Assembly (NCBI GenBank): GCA_947396885.1
Contig: OX377205.1
Span: forward strand, 23,485,407 to 23,549,406
Direction of reading: 5' to 3'
Source of the DNA: Heligmosomoides polygyrus polygyrus
Taxonomy: Eukaryota > Nematoda > Chromadorea > Rhabditida > Heligmosomidae
DNA: 64,000 bases
The notes beneath the pieces are model-generated. The model saw only the letters and a program-made list of their open reading frames with translations, did not search any database and had not been told where the DNA came from. How positions within the stretch are numbered: position 1 is the stretch's first letter; each line of letters starts with the position of its first letter. Below are positions 10,864-21,850 of the stretch, piece after piece. The translations under genes were made by a program, and so were the position numbers.

Positions 10864-12407
10864 TAAGGCCTATGTTATACTTCGGCGACGCGTCGCCGAC
10901 GCTGCGACCCGTCACCGACAGCCCGTCACCGACGTCGCCGACGCTGACGTCACCACCGACGTAGCCGACGTCGCCACAGACGCGTGGTCGACCTCGGCGA
11001 CGTCGTCAACAGATTCTGTGGCGGTGTCGGGGACGTCGTTGACAGGAGAGCATCGGAGCGCATTTTTAGCATCGGAGCGCGTTTTCAATGTCATCACTTG
11101 CATGCCACGTGTCTTTCACGTCACTGTCAAGTTCTAAACACAAAAAAAGCACATCATAAACTAATGTGGCCAAGTAGTAACAAGATTGTAAGCATTCAGA
11201 CCATGCACAACCAAACAAGTCTGAAATACAAGGTTTCAGACGGGACTATTTACACGTTACATAAATCTCGTTACCTGTGCTTTCATATGAGTCTCAAACG
11301 TCTTCAAAGGTTTTACTAGCAGCAATGTTAGAACCATTCAAACAGTACCTGTATTTTTTAGGATGCCCTGTATTTTTCGCAAGACATAGTGTGTTTTTAG
11401 GTTCTAAACTTTAAAAGAAGCACAAATCAATCGATACGGTTACTTTGTAAAGAGATTATAACAAGTATTCAAGCGAAACACTATTAATAGATTGTAAAAT
11501 GCAAAATAACAGACGAGTGCATGGCGCAGTCTATCCCGATAAGAATAGAAGTATGGGATAGTGTTGGGCATTTAACGACTATTGATTTACCAATTTAGCG
11601 CTTTTACCAGCATTTTCGGCTTAGCAAATACCTTTTTCGTTAAATCGTTTTTAAATTAAATTTACGCTGAATTCTCGAAGTTTAAAGGAAAATTTAACTC
11701 TTAGGTTTGCATTACCATTTGAGAAAGCGAGGAAACACTACCTATTTTCTACACAGTTCTATTTAGTATCATTTGCTCTACAAGGAAGCAAATAGGCATA
11801 GAAAATGCGGCTGAGAAGGACACAAAAAGGAAGAAAAGTGACAAAGTGAAGGGAGCTAAGGTTTAGGGTCCCACTCCCTCCCAAAAACTGTTGTGTTTTA
11901 GTGAATTGCACTTTTTGTGTTCGCAAGACGGCGTCTTTTGCACTTCTCGATTTCGTAATTCGAAGTACGGTGGTAATGATGGCAGTTCCGGGAACGAAGA
12001 ACCAACCCACAATCATAACACTCCATCGGAGCGCATTTTCTGCCACCCTTGGATGACGTTGGCGACGTCGGTGACGGACCGTCGCCGCGCACAGCACGGC
12101 GACGCGCTGTCACCGACGTCGGCGACGCTGACGTCGTCGGCCCGTCTGTGGCGACGTCGGCGACACCGGCGTCGCCGACGTCAGCGGCGGAAGTATAACA
12201 CCCCCTGCGGAGCTCTCGGCGACGTCGCCGGCGACGCTGTGATGTGCGGGCTGCTACGCAGTGCGTAGCAGCCCCTACAGCACAGCGTCGCCGAAGTATA
12301 ACATAGGCCTAAGGTTGCGCGGGCTGCTACGCACCGCGTCGCAGCCCGCGTAACGCTGTCGCCGACGTCGCCGGCAACAGCGTCGCCGAAGTATAACATA
12401 GGCCTTA
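10864..12407. mobile_element. 1.5-kb element with GC-rich, GACGTC-rich ends
   Basis: The left end TAAGGCCTATGTTATACTTC is matched by the right end at 12407 read on the minus strand (TAAGGCCTATGTTATACTTC). About 190 bp inside the left end and about 400 bp inside the right end are packed with GACGTCGGCGACG-type words. The core between about 11100 and 12000 is AT-rich. A further copy of the end sequence occurs internally at about 12290-12312, so this is either one element or a large element abutting a small one (12308-12407). No transposase was recognised. Confidence 0.65.
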
Positions 12408-14189
12408 GACGATAATGCCCACACTTGAGAGCGTGTTTAGCGACGCTTTATGACCTTCAGATGTTTCAACAGTCAAGCGGCTAACCACCTTCCTGCAGGC
12501 AAACTAATCTTGCAAGAAGATGGTTAGCCATTATCTTTACAACATAATAAACTATTTTAAACAACATGAACAACAACTTAAGAAATCTTTGAACGCGACC
12601 TACTCCTCCGTGTCCTACGTGTTATGGGCCAGACTGCACCAAGAGCTACTCCAGGGTTTCTAGGCCGCAACCCTTGAAGCATGCCCATAGGGGGCAAGAC
12701 GACAACGACGGCGTTATGGTTCCTCGATGACCCATCCCCTACGACTGGGTAACAGCATCCCAAGGAGACGAATTGAAACGACTCGACTGCTTGGCGACTA
12801 ATGAAACCCTCGACGGAGCGATAGGATCATTCCCTGACGGATGGTGTCGTGGCTTTCGACGCGACTCTTCAAGGACACAGAGTCTCTGCGCCCTGCTGGT
12901 CCCGCGCGCACACCTGTCGAATACGCAGCCTCGATTCGCTGCGACGCGAGTATGAACGCGCGCGCGGGCTTCATTCTTCGCCTGCTGCCGCCGTCCCGGA
13001 CGGTCGTGTCCGGTCGTCCTCTGTTCGTCATCTCGCTAGACGTCGCCGAAACCGGAGTGTGCCGATACTATCGCAGTTCCGAGGAGCGCAGAGCCGAGCT
13101 GGAGGAGGATCTACCCTGGCATGGAGGCCAGGAGGAGGTAACCGCAGGTGCGAGGCGAGGAGCACCGCCTCGTGGGCACACGCCCCAGGCAGGACCTCGC
13201 CGGACCCTAGCGGGCTACTGTCGGGGATTCTCCTAGTAAGAGTAGGAGGGCAGGTTGCATGACTCGTAGGTGTGTATTCTCTTAAGAAGTAGTCTTGTGT
13301 AGTTTAGTAAATCTGTGTATCTATTTGATTCTGCGGAAGTTGCGAGGACACCGGTTGAGTCCAACGTCATTTATTGATCGCAGTACAGTGGAGGTGAGGG
13401 AAGGCGCAGAGACGTGCGGGAAAGTTGGCGCAGAGTCGTAGTGCGCACGGGAGGCTAAGATTCAACGCAGTATTGCCGCCATGGTCCGGCAGGGGCAGTA
13501 GGGCCTATGTAGTTAGGATCCGCGTGGCTGGAAAGGGAAGAGCATTAGTGTGCCGTAAGACCCCGCCGTTCTGCCACACACGTGGCATTGGGTCTGGACC
13601 ACCGTTACTGATGTCGGTGGCGGCCAGCCCGGGGCACGACAGATGGCCACGACGTGCGCCGACCACTCAGCGGAAGCGATCGGGAGACGACCACGGCTCA
13701 GTGGGAGCGGTGGCAAGGCGACTTACTGTGAAGCCGCCCAGAGAACACAGAGGCACGCACCCTCTGCGTCCCTAGTCGGTCTGGTCTGGAAACTTCGATG
13801 ACGTTGATGTGTCGATCGACACGTTGATCTCCATCGATCGACCTGCTGGCCCTGCAAGAAACTTTGGTGGTGTTTGCGACTTTACACCGTGTCGCAGAGG
13901 GTTGTTATTTCCCATAGGGTTGGGAAAAACCGTGGCAGAAGAACTGCGCACAGCTTTTCAGCAGTTGTAGTAATCTTGGTCCCGCAGCCTTTGGTGACAA
14001 CAAGAGCCAATCAATTCCTATATTTATCTGCGACATATTATGGAGCACAGAATCAGCCCGGAATTATTGCGGCACAACATAAATCATGTCGACATCGCAG
14101 AACAGGAGATCACTGTCTGAATCGGCGTGATCGATGGAAGTAGCATGTGAGATATGGTGTGAATAACAAGAGCGACTGGGTTGACGTGT
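12408..14189. other. GC-rich region, possibly a degraded retroelement; no gene called
   Basis: From about 12600 to 13790 the sequence is GC-rich with overlapping long frames on both strands (for example 12841-13262 and 13425-13775), but none has a domain I can name. A segment at 13240-13390 ending before GTGGAGGTGAG resembles an LTR end plus primer site, but no second LTR was found. Confidence 0.3.
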
Positions 14190-14199
14190 TTATTGAATG

Positions 14200-14322
14200 A
14201 CCACACCAAAGGATCACTGTCTATTCGGGGGTGGCACCACGACTCGTCGACATCTGGATCGCCAGAAGAAGGGGGGGGGGGGCGCGGAGGCGACGTTGAG
14301 GGAACCATCGTCGGAGACTTCG
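14200..14322 (-). repeat. Repeat R1, first copy (coding-like on minus strand)
   Basis: This 120-bp segment recurs at 15090-15210 in the same orientation. Read on the minus strand, both copies encode DVDESWC-(H/R)-PRIDSDPLV preceded by a proline-rich run, with few indels. A poly-G run of about 10 differs between the copies. Homology ends abruptly after TTTGGTGTG on the minus strand, which could be an exon-donor boundary. Function unknown. Confidence 0.6.
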
Positions 14323-14681
14323 ATACTCCGGCCAGCCCGTTGAACATGTCGAAGCCGCGTGGTGCAGAAAGGATGGTTCAGTGGTAGTAATCTGTAATTA
14401 AGTATAATAAATTAGAAGTTACGGACTTTATTTTTAATAATAGTTCATGCTTTTAAAGAAACCGACCAATATTTCCTTTATTTGGGGACTGTTGGCGAGG
14501 GATTACTTCCGCTGCTGCGATTTTGCCCCGTCTGATTGGAGTCCTGCTCTTCATCGTCTGGTTGGTCGACGTTTTCCGAAGAGGCTTTCTGCAGTATTAG
14601 AGATTGCTGGGAAATGTTTCCCAATTCTCATTGTGTCTCTTGTGCACTTGGATTCATCATACCATGCACTTAACATGGAAA

Positions 14682-14945
14682 TCAACTCGTCTGCGCTTGC
14701 AATTTCTTTGTGCAGCTGTGAGTGTTTTCTATTTGCTCCATCTCGAGCATTACATCTTTTTTGTCGGATTTATTTTTGCAGTTTCTGTACTCTTCACGAG
14801 TCCTTCGAGTTTTACTTTCGCTTCTCTGATTGGCATTTTGTGGAAATGTAACGCCATTTTCGTGTATGATTTCCGAAGTTTCGCTATAAGTGAAATCTCT
14901 GTGAGATGGGCTCTCTGCAGAGAATGCTCCAGGTACTGCAGGCAT
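14682..14945 (-). CDS. Uncharacterised minus-strand open frame between R1 copies
   Basis: The 87-codon frame encodes a hydrophilic, charged peptide (for example RSESKTRRTREEYRNCKNK). It shows no recognisable domain. It lies between the two R1 repeat copies, so it could be an internal part of an unknown element or gene on the minus strand. It may equally be chance. Confidence 0.2.
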   Translation of the reverse strand: MPAVPGAFSAESPSHRDFTYSETSEIIHENGVTFPQNANQRSESKTRRTREEYRNCKNKSDKKDVMLEMEQIENTHSCTKKLQAQTS

Positions 14946-15089
14946 GGAGTGCGGACTTATTGGCCGACTTGATTAGCTCAGGCCTGAACTTTGTTTACTT
15001 CCAAATGTTAGAGATATGGCAGTCTTCAACACGGGATAGTACGGTTAACGATAAGCTCAGCCGATGCACGAAAATGTGTGATGAAAATA

Positions 15090-15440
15090 AGCACACCAAA
15101 GGATCACTATCTATTCGCGGGCGGCACCAAGACTCATCGACATCTGGACCGCCAGAAGGGGGAGGGGAGGCGACACGTTGAGGGAACCATCGTCGCAGAC
15201 GACGGTGGAGCACAAGCACGGCGCTGAAGGGCTGCCCGTGTCATTGGAAGCAGCCGCGTATCCCTCGACCAACCGGGTGGCTGTCCTCGAGAGTCTTTTG
15301 TCCTCGGTTATATAGGTCCGACCTCCGCAGGTCCATATCTGAAACAGAGAAGAGCAAGGAACAGCGAAGTTACGAGAAAGGCGACCAACAAGGAGAAACG
15401 GAAAACAAAGTTTGCTCTTTTTGGTAAAACGAAACTCACC
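15090..15440 (-). other. Minus-strand exon-intron-exon cassette, copy 1 (includes R1 second copy)
   Basis: On the minus strand a frame ending WRCKGCRRNLR meets a donor GTGAGT (15434-15439). A 101-bp intron (15339-15439) ends TCTGTTTCAG. The next exon begins ATATGGACCTGCGGAGG. The same intron borders and exon start recur at 23562-23690. The CKGC pair beside tryptophan could be half of a zinc ribbon, as in some transposases, but the second pair is not visible. The downstream exon runs into the R1 repeat. No family recognised. Confidence 0.4.
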
Positions 15441-15560
15441 ACGCAGATTCCTCCTACATCCCTTACATCTCCACTTTTCGCGAAGTCCGTCCTCGAACTT
15501 GATACCTGATTGTGACGGGAATGATCTTCTCGAAGATGCTCATTTCAGCCAGAACTCAGT

Positions 15561-16151
15561 TCAGGCGACCCCATGTGATGATCCGTTCCCATAGTGATGT
15601 GATTTTTGGAGATGAGAGACATCCAGTGACAACATTCCATCTCGTGATAGGGATAACGTGACGTTGAGGCAAAACGTGAGTGGTTGCCATCTTTGCCGAT
15701 GTAAGTACGAGTGGTACACACGATCATAATAGATTTCTCCGAACCCTACACACTGTCGATGGTAGCGACGGTCACCTCGGTATCGCAGTTTCGCAGAGAT
15801 ATTTTTGGTCGCGATACAGGCATATGACCACAATATTCTCAGCAGGGACTCTTTTGCTTTTAAAAGGTACATTAGGACGCGCACCGCGTTTGCTTCAGTT
15901 TCGTTGCTGCATGACCCAGTAACGGATCTGTCTGTGTGACCTATTACGTTCACAACTACGAGCGGGATCTCGAGATTCGTCAGTTTTGCACGTGACAGCA
16001 GATTTTGGGGTAATTCTACTGGTGTGCAACACTGCAAAGCGACGTCATAGAAAAACTTGGAATTGAGGCGTATAAAGTCAGCGTGCGGACGATACATCAT
16101 TCGGATCGTACAGACTGGAGCGTTGCCCCTGCAGTGAGCAACATTCAGCAC
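15561..16151 (-). CDS. Uncharacterised 196-codon open frame
   Basis: This is one of the longest frames outside recognised transposons. It has 196 codons on the minus strand, immediately upstream of the cassette at 15440. The peptide has no signal, membrane segment or motif that I can name. A possible acceptor (TGCTCACTGCAG) lies near its beginning, so it may be an exon of the same unknown minus-strand unit. It may also be non-coding. Confidence 0.3.
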   Translation of the reverse strand: MLNVAHCRGNAPVCTIRMMYRPHADFIRLNSKFFYDVALQCCTPVELPQNLLSRAKLTNLEIPLVVVNVIGHTDRSVTGSCSNETEANAVRVLMYLLKAKESLLRILWSYACIATKNISAKLRYRGDRRYHRQCVGFGEIYYDRVYHSYLHRQRWQPLTFCLNVTLSLSRDGMLSLDVSHLQKSHHYGNGSSHGVA

Positions 16152-17357
16152 TGACTGCGAGCAGAGATTTACTCACTTGTAGAGGTTGTGAAGCTTACAT
16201 ACGGGGGTATTTATTTATTTATTTATTTATTATTGCACTCAAAGGTGCGCATAACATCAAACACATCATAAATGAAGTCCAGAAGCAGATCCAGTACTAA
16301 CAAAAAAAAACTGCAAACAACAAAAAGTAAGCCTTCTAAAAAAATAATAAAGGAGGAAATCAAAATGAAGAAACAAATCATATCATACTCACAAACAATG
16401 TAGGGACGTGAGGTACGAAAAGAGCGCTCTGAATACTTCTGTTCTGAAGCAATAGAAATCCCCTTATCCTTTCCCTTGCAGTACCTTCACTCTACACTTG
16501 AAAACTCTGAAATCTACAGTACAAAGATATGGTGTGGTTACGAAGTCACCGCTAGAGTTTACGTATATCACAAGGCAATCCCCTTCCACGAAATTTGCTA
16601 TGTCGAAGCATAGGGATTGTTGGTAGGCAAGTTAGGTAATGCAATACATAGAATTGCACACCCAAGATAGAATGAAACGGTTTGTATAAGCCAGCCCAGC
16701 TATAGCGTGGTTCTTTATACTCAAACCACTCTCGAGCAACATTCTAGGCTGGTCAACACCTAAGCTTCAGGTTGTAGCCTTACGTAGTTAGGCGAGGCAA
16801 TGCTTCTTTCAGTGACAGCCATTGTCGCTACTATAGCCGCAACTGGATGACATAAAAACTGATATAGACTATTGAGTGGCCAAATTATTCGAAACATGTT
16901 TGCTCAAGTCTGACCTCTCTTGCCAACCAACTAAACTCCACTAGCAACACAGTCCAAGGCCACATTTTGTGATAGAATGTGATCGTACGAATATTGAGAC
17001 AATAGCGTGACACCATATAGGAATCAAACGCTGTAGTTTCATGAAGGTAAAGCAAGGTGAAAGAAGTATCATGATCTGGAACCTGGAATAAGGAACATAT
17101 CATAACAGAATTCAACACAGTCATCATTCGATCCCAGTCACAAGGCTTATATCTACTTCTCATAATCCAGGGTGCTGCGTGGCTATCCTCATTCACGGCT
17201 CTGAAGCGAGGTTATCTCGTTCACGACCTTTGAAGTAAAGTCTATGTAGAAGAACCTCTTCGACATATCTGTATGTAAAAAAAGCGATAGAAAGGCATTG
17301 TGGAACTGTCAACCATCGCAATATTGTAATATTGAGAATCGAGAAAAGATCAATTTT

Positions 17358-20153
17358 TTAAAGCCTTGTGCGAAAGATTTTACTGTTCGGCGAATCAGTT
17401 ATTTCGGAAGGCAACATCTGCATACATTTCGCAGCACGGAAGAAAAAGTTGCTGTAGATTTTGGAGTTTGTTCCACTTCTCAGTCTGATATTCTGTAAGA
17501 ATAGTGATTTAGAACGTCCTCTGCAGGGCCTAAAAATCCAGTATTTACTCGGCCTGAGTTTTGATTCTCCTTTCAAGATTTTGAAGCAAAAACTAGATCG
17601 CTGAATATACGTCTGTAAAACAGAGTGTCAAGCTTGAAAGTCTCTAATCTTCTTCTGTAACGGGGCATTGTGCGGGGATACTCAGGATCAGGAAAACACT
17701 TATACATCAGAATCCTAGTAAAGCATTGCTGGACCTTTTCAATTTTATTTTGGAGCTTCCTAGTGGTAGGACCCCAGATTTGGGAACCATACTCCAATAT
17801 GGGAATAACATACGCCTTATACAGTTTAATCAAAGTTTGAGGACTGTTGCAGCTCGTGTTTCTGAATAGAGTAAAAAGAACACCAAAAGCTTTCCTAACG
17901 ATCATGTTAATGTGTGTTTCAAAGTTTAAGTCAGCATTGACAAGAACGCCAAGGTCGCGAACTTCTTCTGCATTCTTCAGAACCGTTCCACTGATCATGT
18001 ACGTCGTATTTTTGGTGTTTCCCATATGAAGAACATAGGTCTTAGACAGATTCACAGGAATCCCCCAAACTGAAGCCCAATCAATCGTTTTAGAGATAGA
18101 AAGAGAGACGGCCTGGTGAACTTCCGACTGATTGGTCTCGTCATATATACCGTATACCTTGATGTCATCGGCATAAATTTGTACTTTAACAAGAGGATGG
18201 ATTGCTAAATAAGCAGGCAAATCGTGAGTATAAGCGAGAAACAAAAGGGGAGACAGCACCCCCCTTGTGGAACTCCGCTAGAACAAGCATGCAGACTAGA
18301 AAAGGAGTTCGCTACCTTCACACACGTTTGCCTCTTTGATAGGTAAGATTGGAGCCAGCGTAGTAGGTTTCCTCTCACACCTAGAGCGTTAAGCTTTACA
18401 AGTAGCTTTTCGTGATCGACTCTATCAAATGCTTTTGATAGGTCAAAGTACACAATATCTACAGAGCTGCCATTGTTTATAGCAAGGCTCCAGTCAAATA
18501 CACAGTCTGAGAGCTGAGTAACAGTAGAAGCGCCAGATGTAAAGCCGTGCTGTTGAGGTGGAATCGAGGACTTTCTGTTTAGCCATGCAGTAAGCCTATC
18601 TCTTATCAGCTTTTCCATTACTTTAACTGGAGGTGGGGTAATACTTATCGGACGATAAGACGATACTAGTACCGGTCAGGAGTCTTAGGGATAGCTGTAA
18701 TAATCGATGTTTTCCAAATTAGAGGAACCTCACTAAACATCAGCGATATGTTGAAGATCATAGAAAGCGGTCTGAACAGAGAAGAGGCACATTTTTTGTA
18801 AAAAATTTGCGGAATGCCGTCGGATGTCAATGAAGTGGAAGTTTTCAACGACTTCAAAGCATTTAAAACCTCATATGGAGAAATCATTATATCACAAAAA
18901 CAGTCAAAGGACGAGTGCACATCACCAGATTCAAAAATCGCGTCAGAAAGCTCACTCAAAATTGGTTCATTTCCATGTTTAAACACAGATGCAAAAGACC
19001 AACTAAGTGCTTCAGCTTTTTACACATCAGTTAAGTAGATATTCCCATCTTCATCGGAAAGGGTAGGCAAAGAACACCGTGGTTTCATTTTACTTCTCAT
19101 TAAGGAAAAAAGTGCTCTTGAATGCGAATTCGTATCAGCTCTTCTCATTCTATTATCAAGGAACCTCTTCAAGTGACGGTCAAGTTCGGAACAAATTCTT
19201 CTGTAGTTGAGTTGAAAAAGTGGGCTCTTGTATGCAGATTTAAACAGCCGATCGTTCTGAGCTGTTAGGTTCTTTATGTGTTTTGGATAAGATTGTCCTT
19301 TTGAATGCTTGAATTCAACTGGCACATAATTATATAGGCCGATGCGAACAACATCACAAAATCTCTTATAAAGGTCATCTACGGAAGTATAACCTTGAAA
19401 AATATCCCACCAGTCTATAGAGTCAAGGTAAGAAGATAGCGAGGAATAGTCTGCCTTTAGAAAATTTGGCAAGGGAATTTTGACTGGTTCACTGACAGAG
19501 AGCTGCAATTCAAAAGTAATGCTATTGTGGTCAGAAAATGCGAAGGGTGGATCTACCGTAATAGTCTTCACAATTGGGCTTGAAGTCAGAACTATATCTA
19601 AAATCGAGTTGTCTCGTGTGGGTTCAGTGACAAATTGAGACAGTCCAAGGCTAGTGAACAACTCCAGAAATTTAGCTGACGTCGGATTTCTTGCCTCCGT
19701 AACATACCAGTCGATATCAAGGTTAAAATCTCCCATGATCAGTAAATGATGGCTAGTTAATGACAGATCCTGCAGAGATTTCACTAGGCTTTCGCCGTCA
19801 GCTGAACACGAATTTGGTGGCCTGTAAACTAGAACTAACCTTAGCGTCAACAAAGTAAGTGGATCTATTAACTCCAGGCAAAGTAAATCCGACTTAAGGC
19901 AGGATGAAGGAACCAAAGAAGTTAAATGAAGCGTGTTTCTCGCTAGGCAACACACTCCGCCGTCTCTACGGCCTACACGATCTACACGAAAAATTTGGTA
20001 TGGCAGGTTATTCGTGATTTCTGAATTTGCAATCTTGGTGGATAGCCATGTCTCAGTTATGAAAACCAAATCTGGACTGTAGATGTTTAAAAATAGGTGT
20101 AGGTTATTCAGTTTATTACCAAGGCTGCGGGAGTTAAATAGGAAACACTGCAA
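17358..20153 (-). pseudogene. LINE ORF2: AP endonuclease and reverse transcriptase, broken
   Basis: ORF2 nicks target DNA and reverse-transcribes the element RNA. The endonuclease (19020-20153) shows FITETWL, MGDFNLDID and SDHNSI, the usual APE active-site blocks. The reverse transcriptase follows with FDLSKAFDRVDH, GVPQGG and the catalytic YADD at about 18150. The tail contains YKAYVIPILEYGSQIW and SKYWIFRP. Breaks seen: one TAA stop after IYLTDV near 19020; a single-base shift near 18640 just before RPISITPP; a one-G loss in the G run after GVPQ near 18260; and another single-base shift at DLVF near 17585. The G-run shift could be a sequencing error. The rest indicate an old copy. Confidence 0.9.
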
Positions 20154-20176
20154 GCCTTGTTTTGTACCGTGCTGGA

Positions 20177-20831
20177 CTAGGCGTTTCCCGAAGACCGTGC
20201 CCTTGGCAGGTCTTCGATACGCCTAATTTCGCCACGGTAGACTACCCAGGAACGCTTCTTTAACTCCCTATTGCGATCCCTGCATTCCTGCCTTAAGTCA
20301 AACTCCTGCTTACGCTCGGCAGGAGTTAGACTTTTCCGCACGAAAACATTACTGAAGCCAGATGAACGCAGCCGGAATCCGTTAGAAAGCGCAGTGATCC
20401 AATGAGAGCGGGAGGGAAGTACAAGTTTGACGAGCCGAGGTTGGGTGGTACTAGGCTTCCCCATACGGTAGGCCTCCACTGGTCTGCATTCACTCCTAGC
20501 AATCTAGCACTTGACTCACCTTGCTTTCCAGATCCAGCTGCTTAGCCGAAGGTAACATGTCAGACCTTGCCTCAGGCAAGCCAGACAACACCAAGCTACG
20601 GCCTCGTTTTTCCGCTTCGACCGTTTCAGCCAGTTCCTGCGGTAGCTTGGCCATGAGACCCTCAATATACTTAGCGATAACCGGGTCTTTATTTCGTTCC
20701 ACCATGGCAGTGATAATTTCAGTTACTGACATCTTAGCGATGTCATCTTGTGTGGGCACTTTGGCTTCAGCGGTAGCCGAATCCAACGGAGCGCTCCTTT
20801 TAGAAGATTGACGCCCACGAGGCTGAGACAT
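20177..20831 (-). pseudogene. LINE ORF1 (nucleic-acid-binding protein), frameshifted
   Basis: This is the first ORF of the CR1-like LINE. It is read as 20831-20496 (MSQPRGRQSSKRS... GRSLVLSGLPEA), then in another frame as 20479-20177 (AYRMGKP... RLVKLVLPSRSHW... ELRQECRDRNRELKK). The second half is the conserved basic domain of ORF1 proteins in these elements, inferred to bind element RNA. A single-base shift with nearby stops separates the halves near 20490. The ORF1 stop is 23 nt before ORF2, the normal arrangement. Confidence 0.75.
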
Positions 20832-21307
20832 GGTGTGCTGGTCAAAATCAATTCACTTGACTGGTGCGATCGAAAGAAAAACTAACAGTGGCACCGGATC
20901 TACAGGCTCAGACTGAGTGTAAGTCAGAGCAGAATCTAAATTAGAAAACCACGGCCAATACAAAAAAGGGCAAACTACCAACTAGGGGAACAGTGAAGTA
21001 TATAGATAGAAACTTCGGCAAAAACCGAGAAACTTAGCTGATCTCGACGTGCGGGTGAGAGAGCCGCCGTCCGCGAGGAGCGCAACACACAGAAATGTTT
21101 TTTTTACGAGAAATTTTAACTCTAACGAGTCGGCCCCAAGCGACTCAATAAACTACAATAAACGAATAAAAGGGGCTAATAAGTTCAGTTAGTATCAAGA
21201 TCGAGAGTAGAGTTAATAGGTTCACTACCAGCCGGTGCGGCTTGGCGAACACTGGAAGATGATTGAGAGGCCATTTTCGGAATTAACGAAACCGCCGTTT
21301 GAGTCTT

Positions 21308-21850
21308 TCAAACGACCGTGGGGTCGCTCGTCTCCTCCCAGACGAGACGGAAACGAGTTTCGAATGAATTGCGGTCGATTAGACGGTTCGGATCGTACAA
21401 CTGCTCCCTCAATCTTTCGATGTTCTTTTGAAATGCAAGAACTTGATCGTCAGAAGTACGGAAAATGTCGCTGGCAGCCATGCCCATACGTCCCTGTTCC
21501 ACGTGGCGATTCGGCTGCGTTAGGTGTGCGCGAATAGCATTCATCAGAGAAAAATGCTCCGGCTCGTACTCTGAAAAGTAGTGGCCTGGTGGAAAACGAC
21601 TAACTTGATCGAATGGAGCCGTATTTGGCACATGGTTCAGAGACTGCCCAACGCGAGCCAATTCAGTGCGCACAGAAAGGTTGGCATCGGCAAGGATGTT
21701 GATCCAGAGAAGAAGATCTTTTCGTGGATACCAGCGAGCGAGACTTGCGGATTCAATTACGAAATAGTTGGAATTCCATGACTCGTTGGAATACGGCATG
21801 GTCTCAAACTCGAAGTGTTGTTTTGATCTTCGAGAGAATGCGCTGTCCAT
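21308..21850 (-). CDS. Uncharacterised 180-codon open frame
   Basis: The frame encodes a soluble, mixed-charge protein with no visible signal or membrane segment and no domain I recognise. Just upstream on the minus strand a further 36 codons are open (around ...LVEERTSIIANISGND...), then a stop. Another frame (22205-22005) also looks coding-like. The block may be a decayed gag-like or ORF1-like region, but that is inference. Confidence 0.35.
   Translation of the reverse strand: MDSAFSRRSKQHFEFETMPYSNESWNSNYFVIESASLARWYPRKDLLLWINILADANLSVRTELARVGQSLNHVPNTAPFDQVSRFPPGHYFSEYEPEHFSLMNAIRAHLTQPNRHVEQGRMGMAASDIFRTSDDQVLAFQKNIERLREQLYDPNRLIDRNSFETRFRLVWEETSDPTVV

Larger units (their letters stand above)
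16208..21100 (-). mobile_element. CR1-like LINE (LINE-1 of this window), near full length, defective
   Basis: Read on the minus strand, the element has a 5' region from about 21100 and ORF1 (20831-20177). A 23-nt gap precedes ORF2 (20153 to about 17358), which carries an AP endonuclease and reverse transcriptase. About 1.1 kb of 3' UTR follows, then a small hairpin (GCAC...GTGC at about 16234-16248) and an (ATTT)n tail (16208-16230). Both ORFs carry lesions described separately, so this copy is dead. The tail type and the domain order fit CR1/jockey-type elements. The 5' end is approximate. Confidence 0.88.

Noticed and set aside
12841..13262. 131-137 codon overlapping frames
   Set aside because: Two plus frames and a minus frame are open at once over GC-rich DNA and none has a domain, so I did not call a gene.
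13240..13400. LTR retrotransposon end with primer site
   Set aside because: No matching second LTR, no tRNA-complementary run that I could verify and no pol domain nearby.
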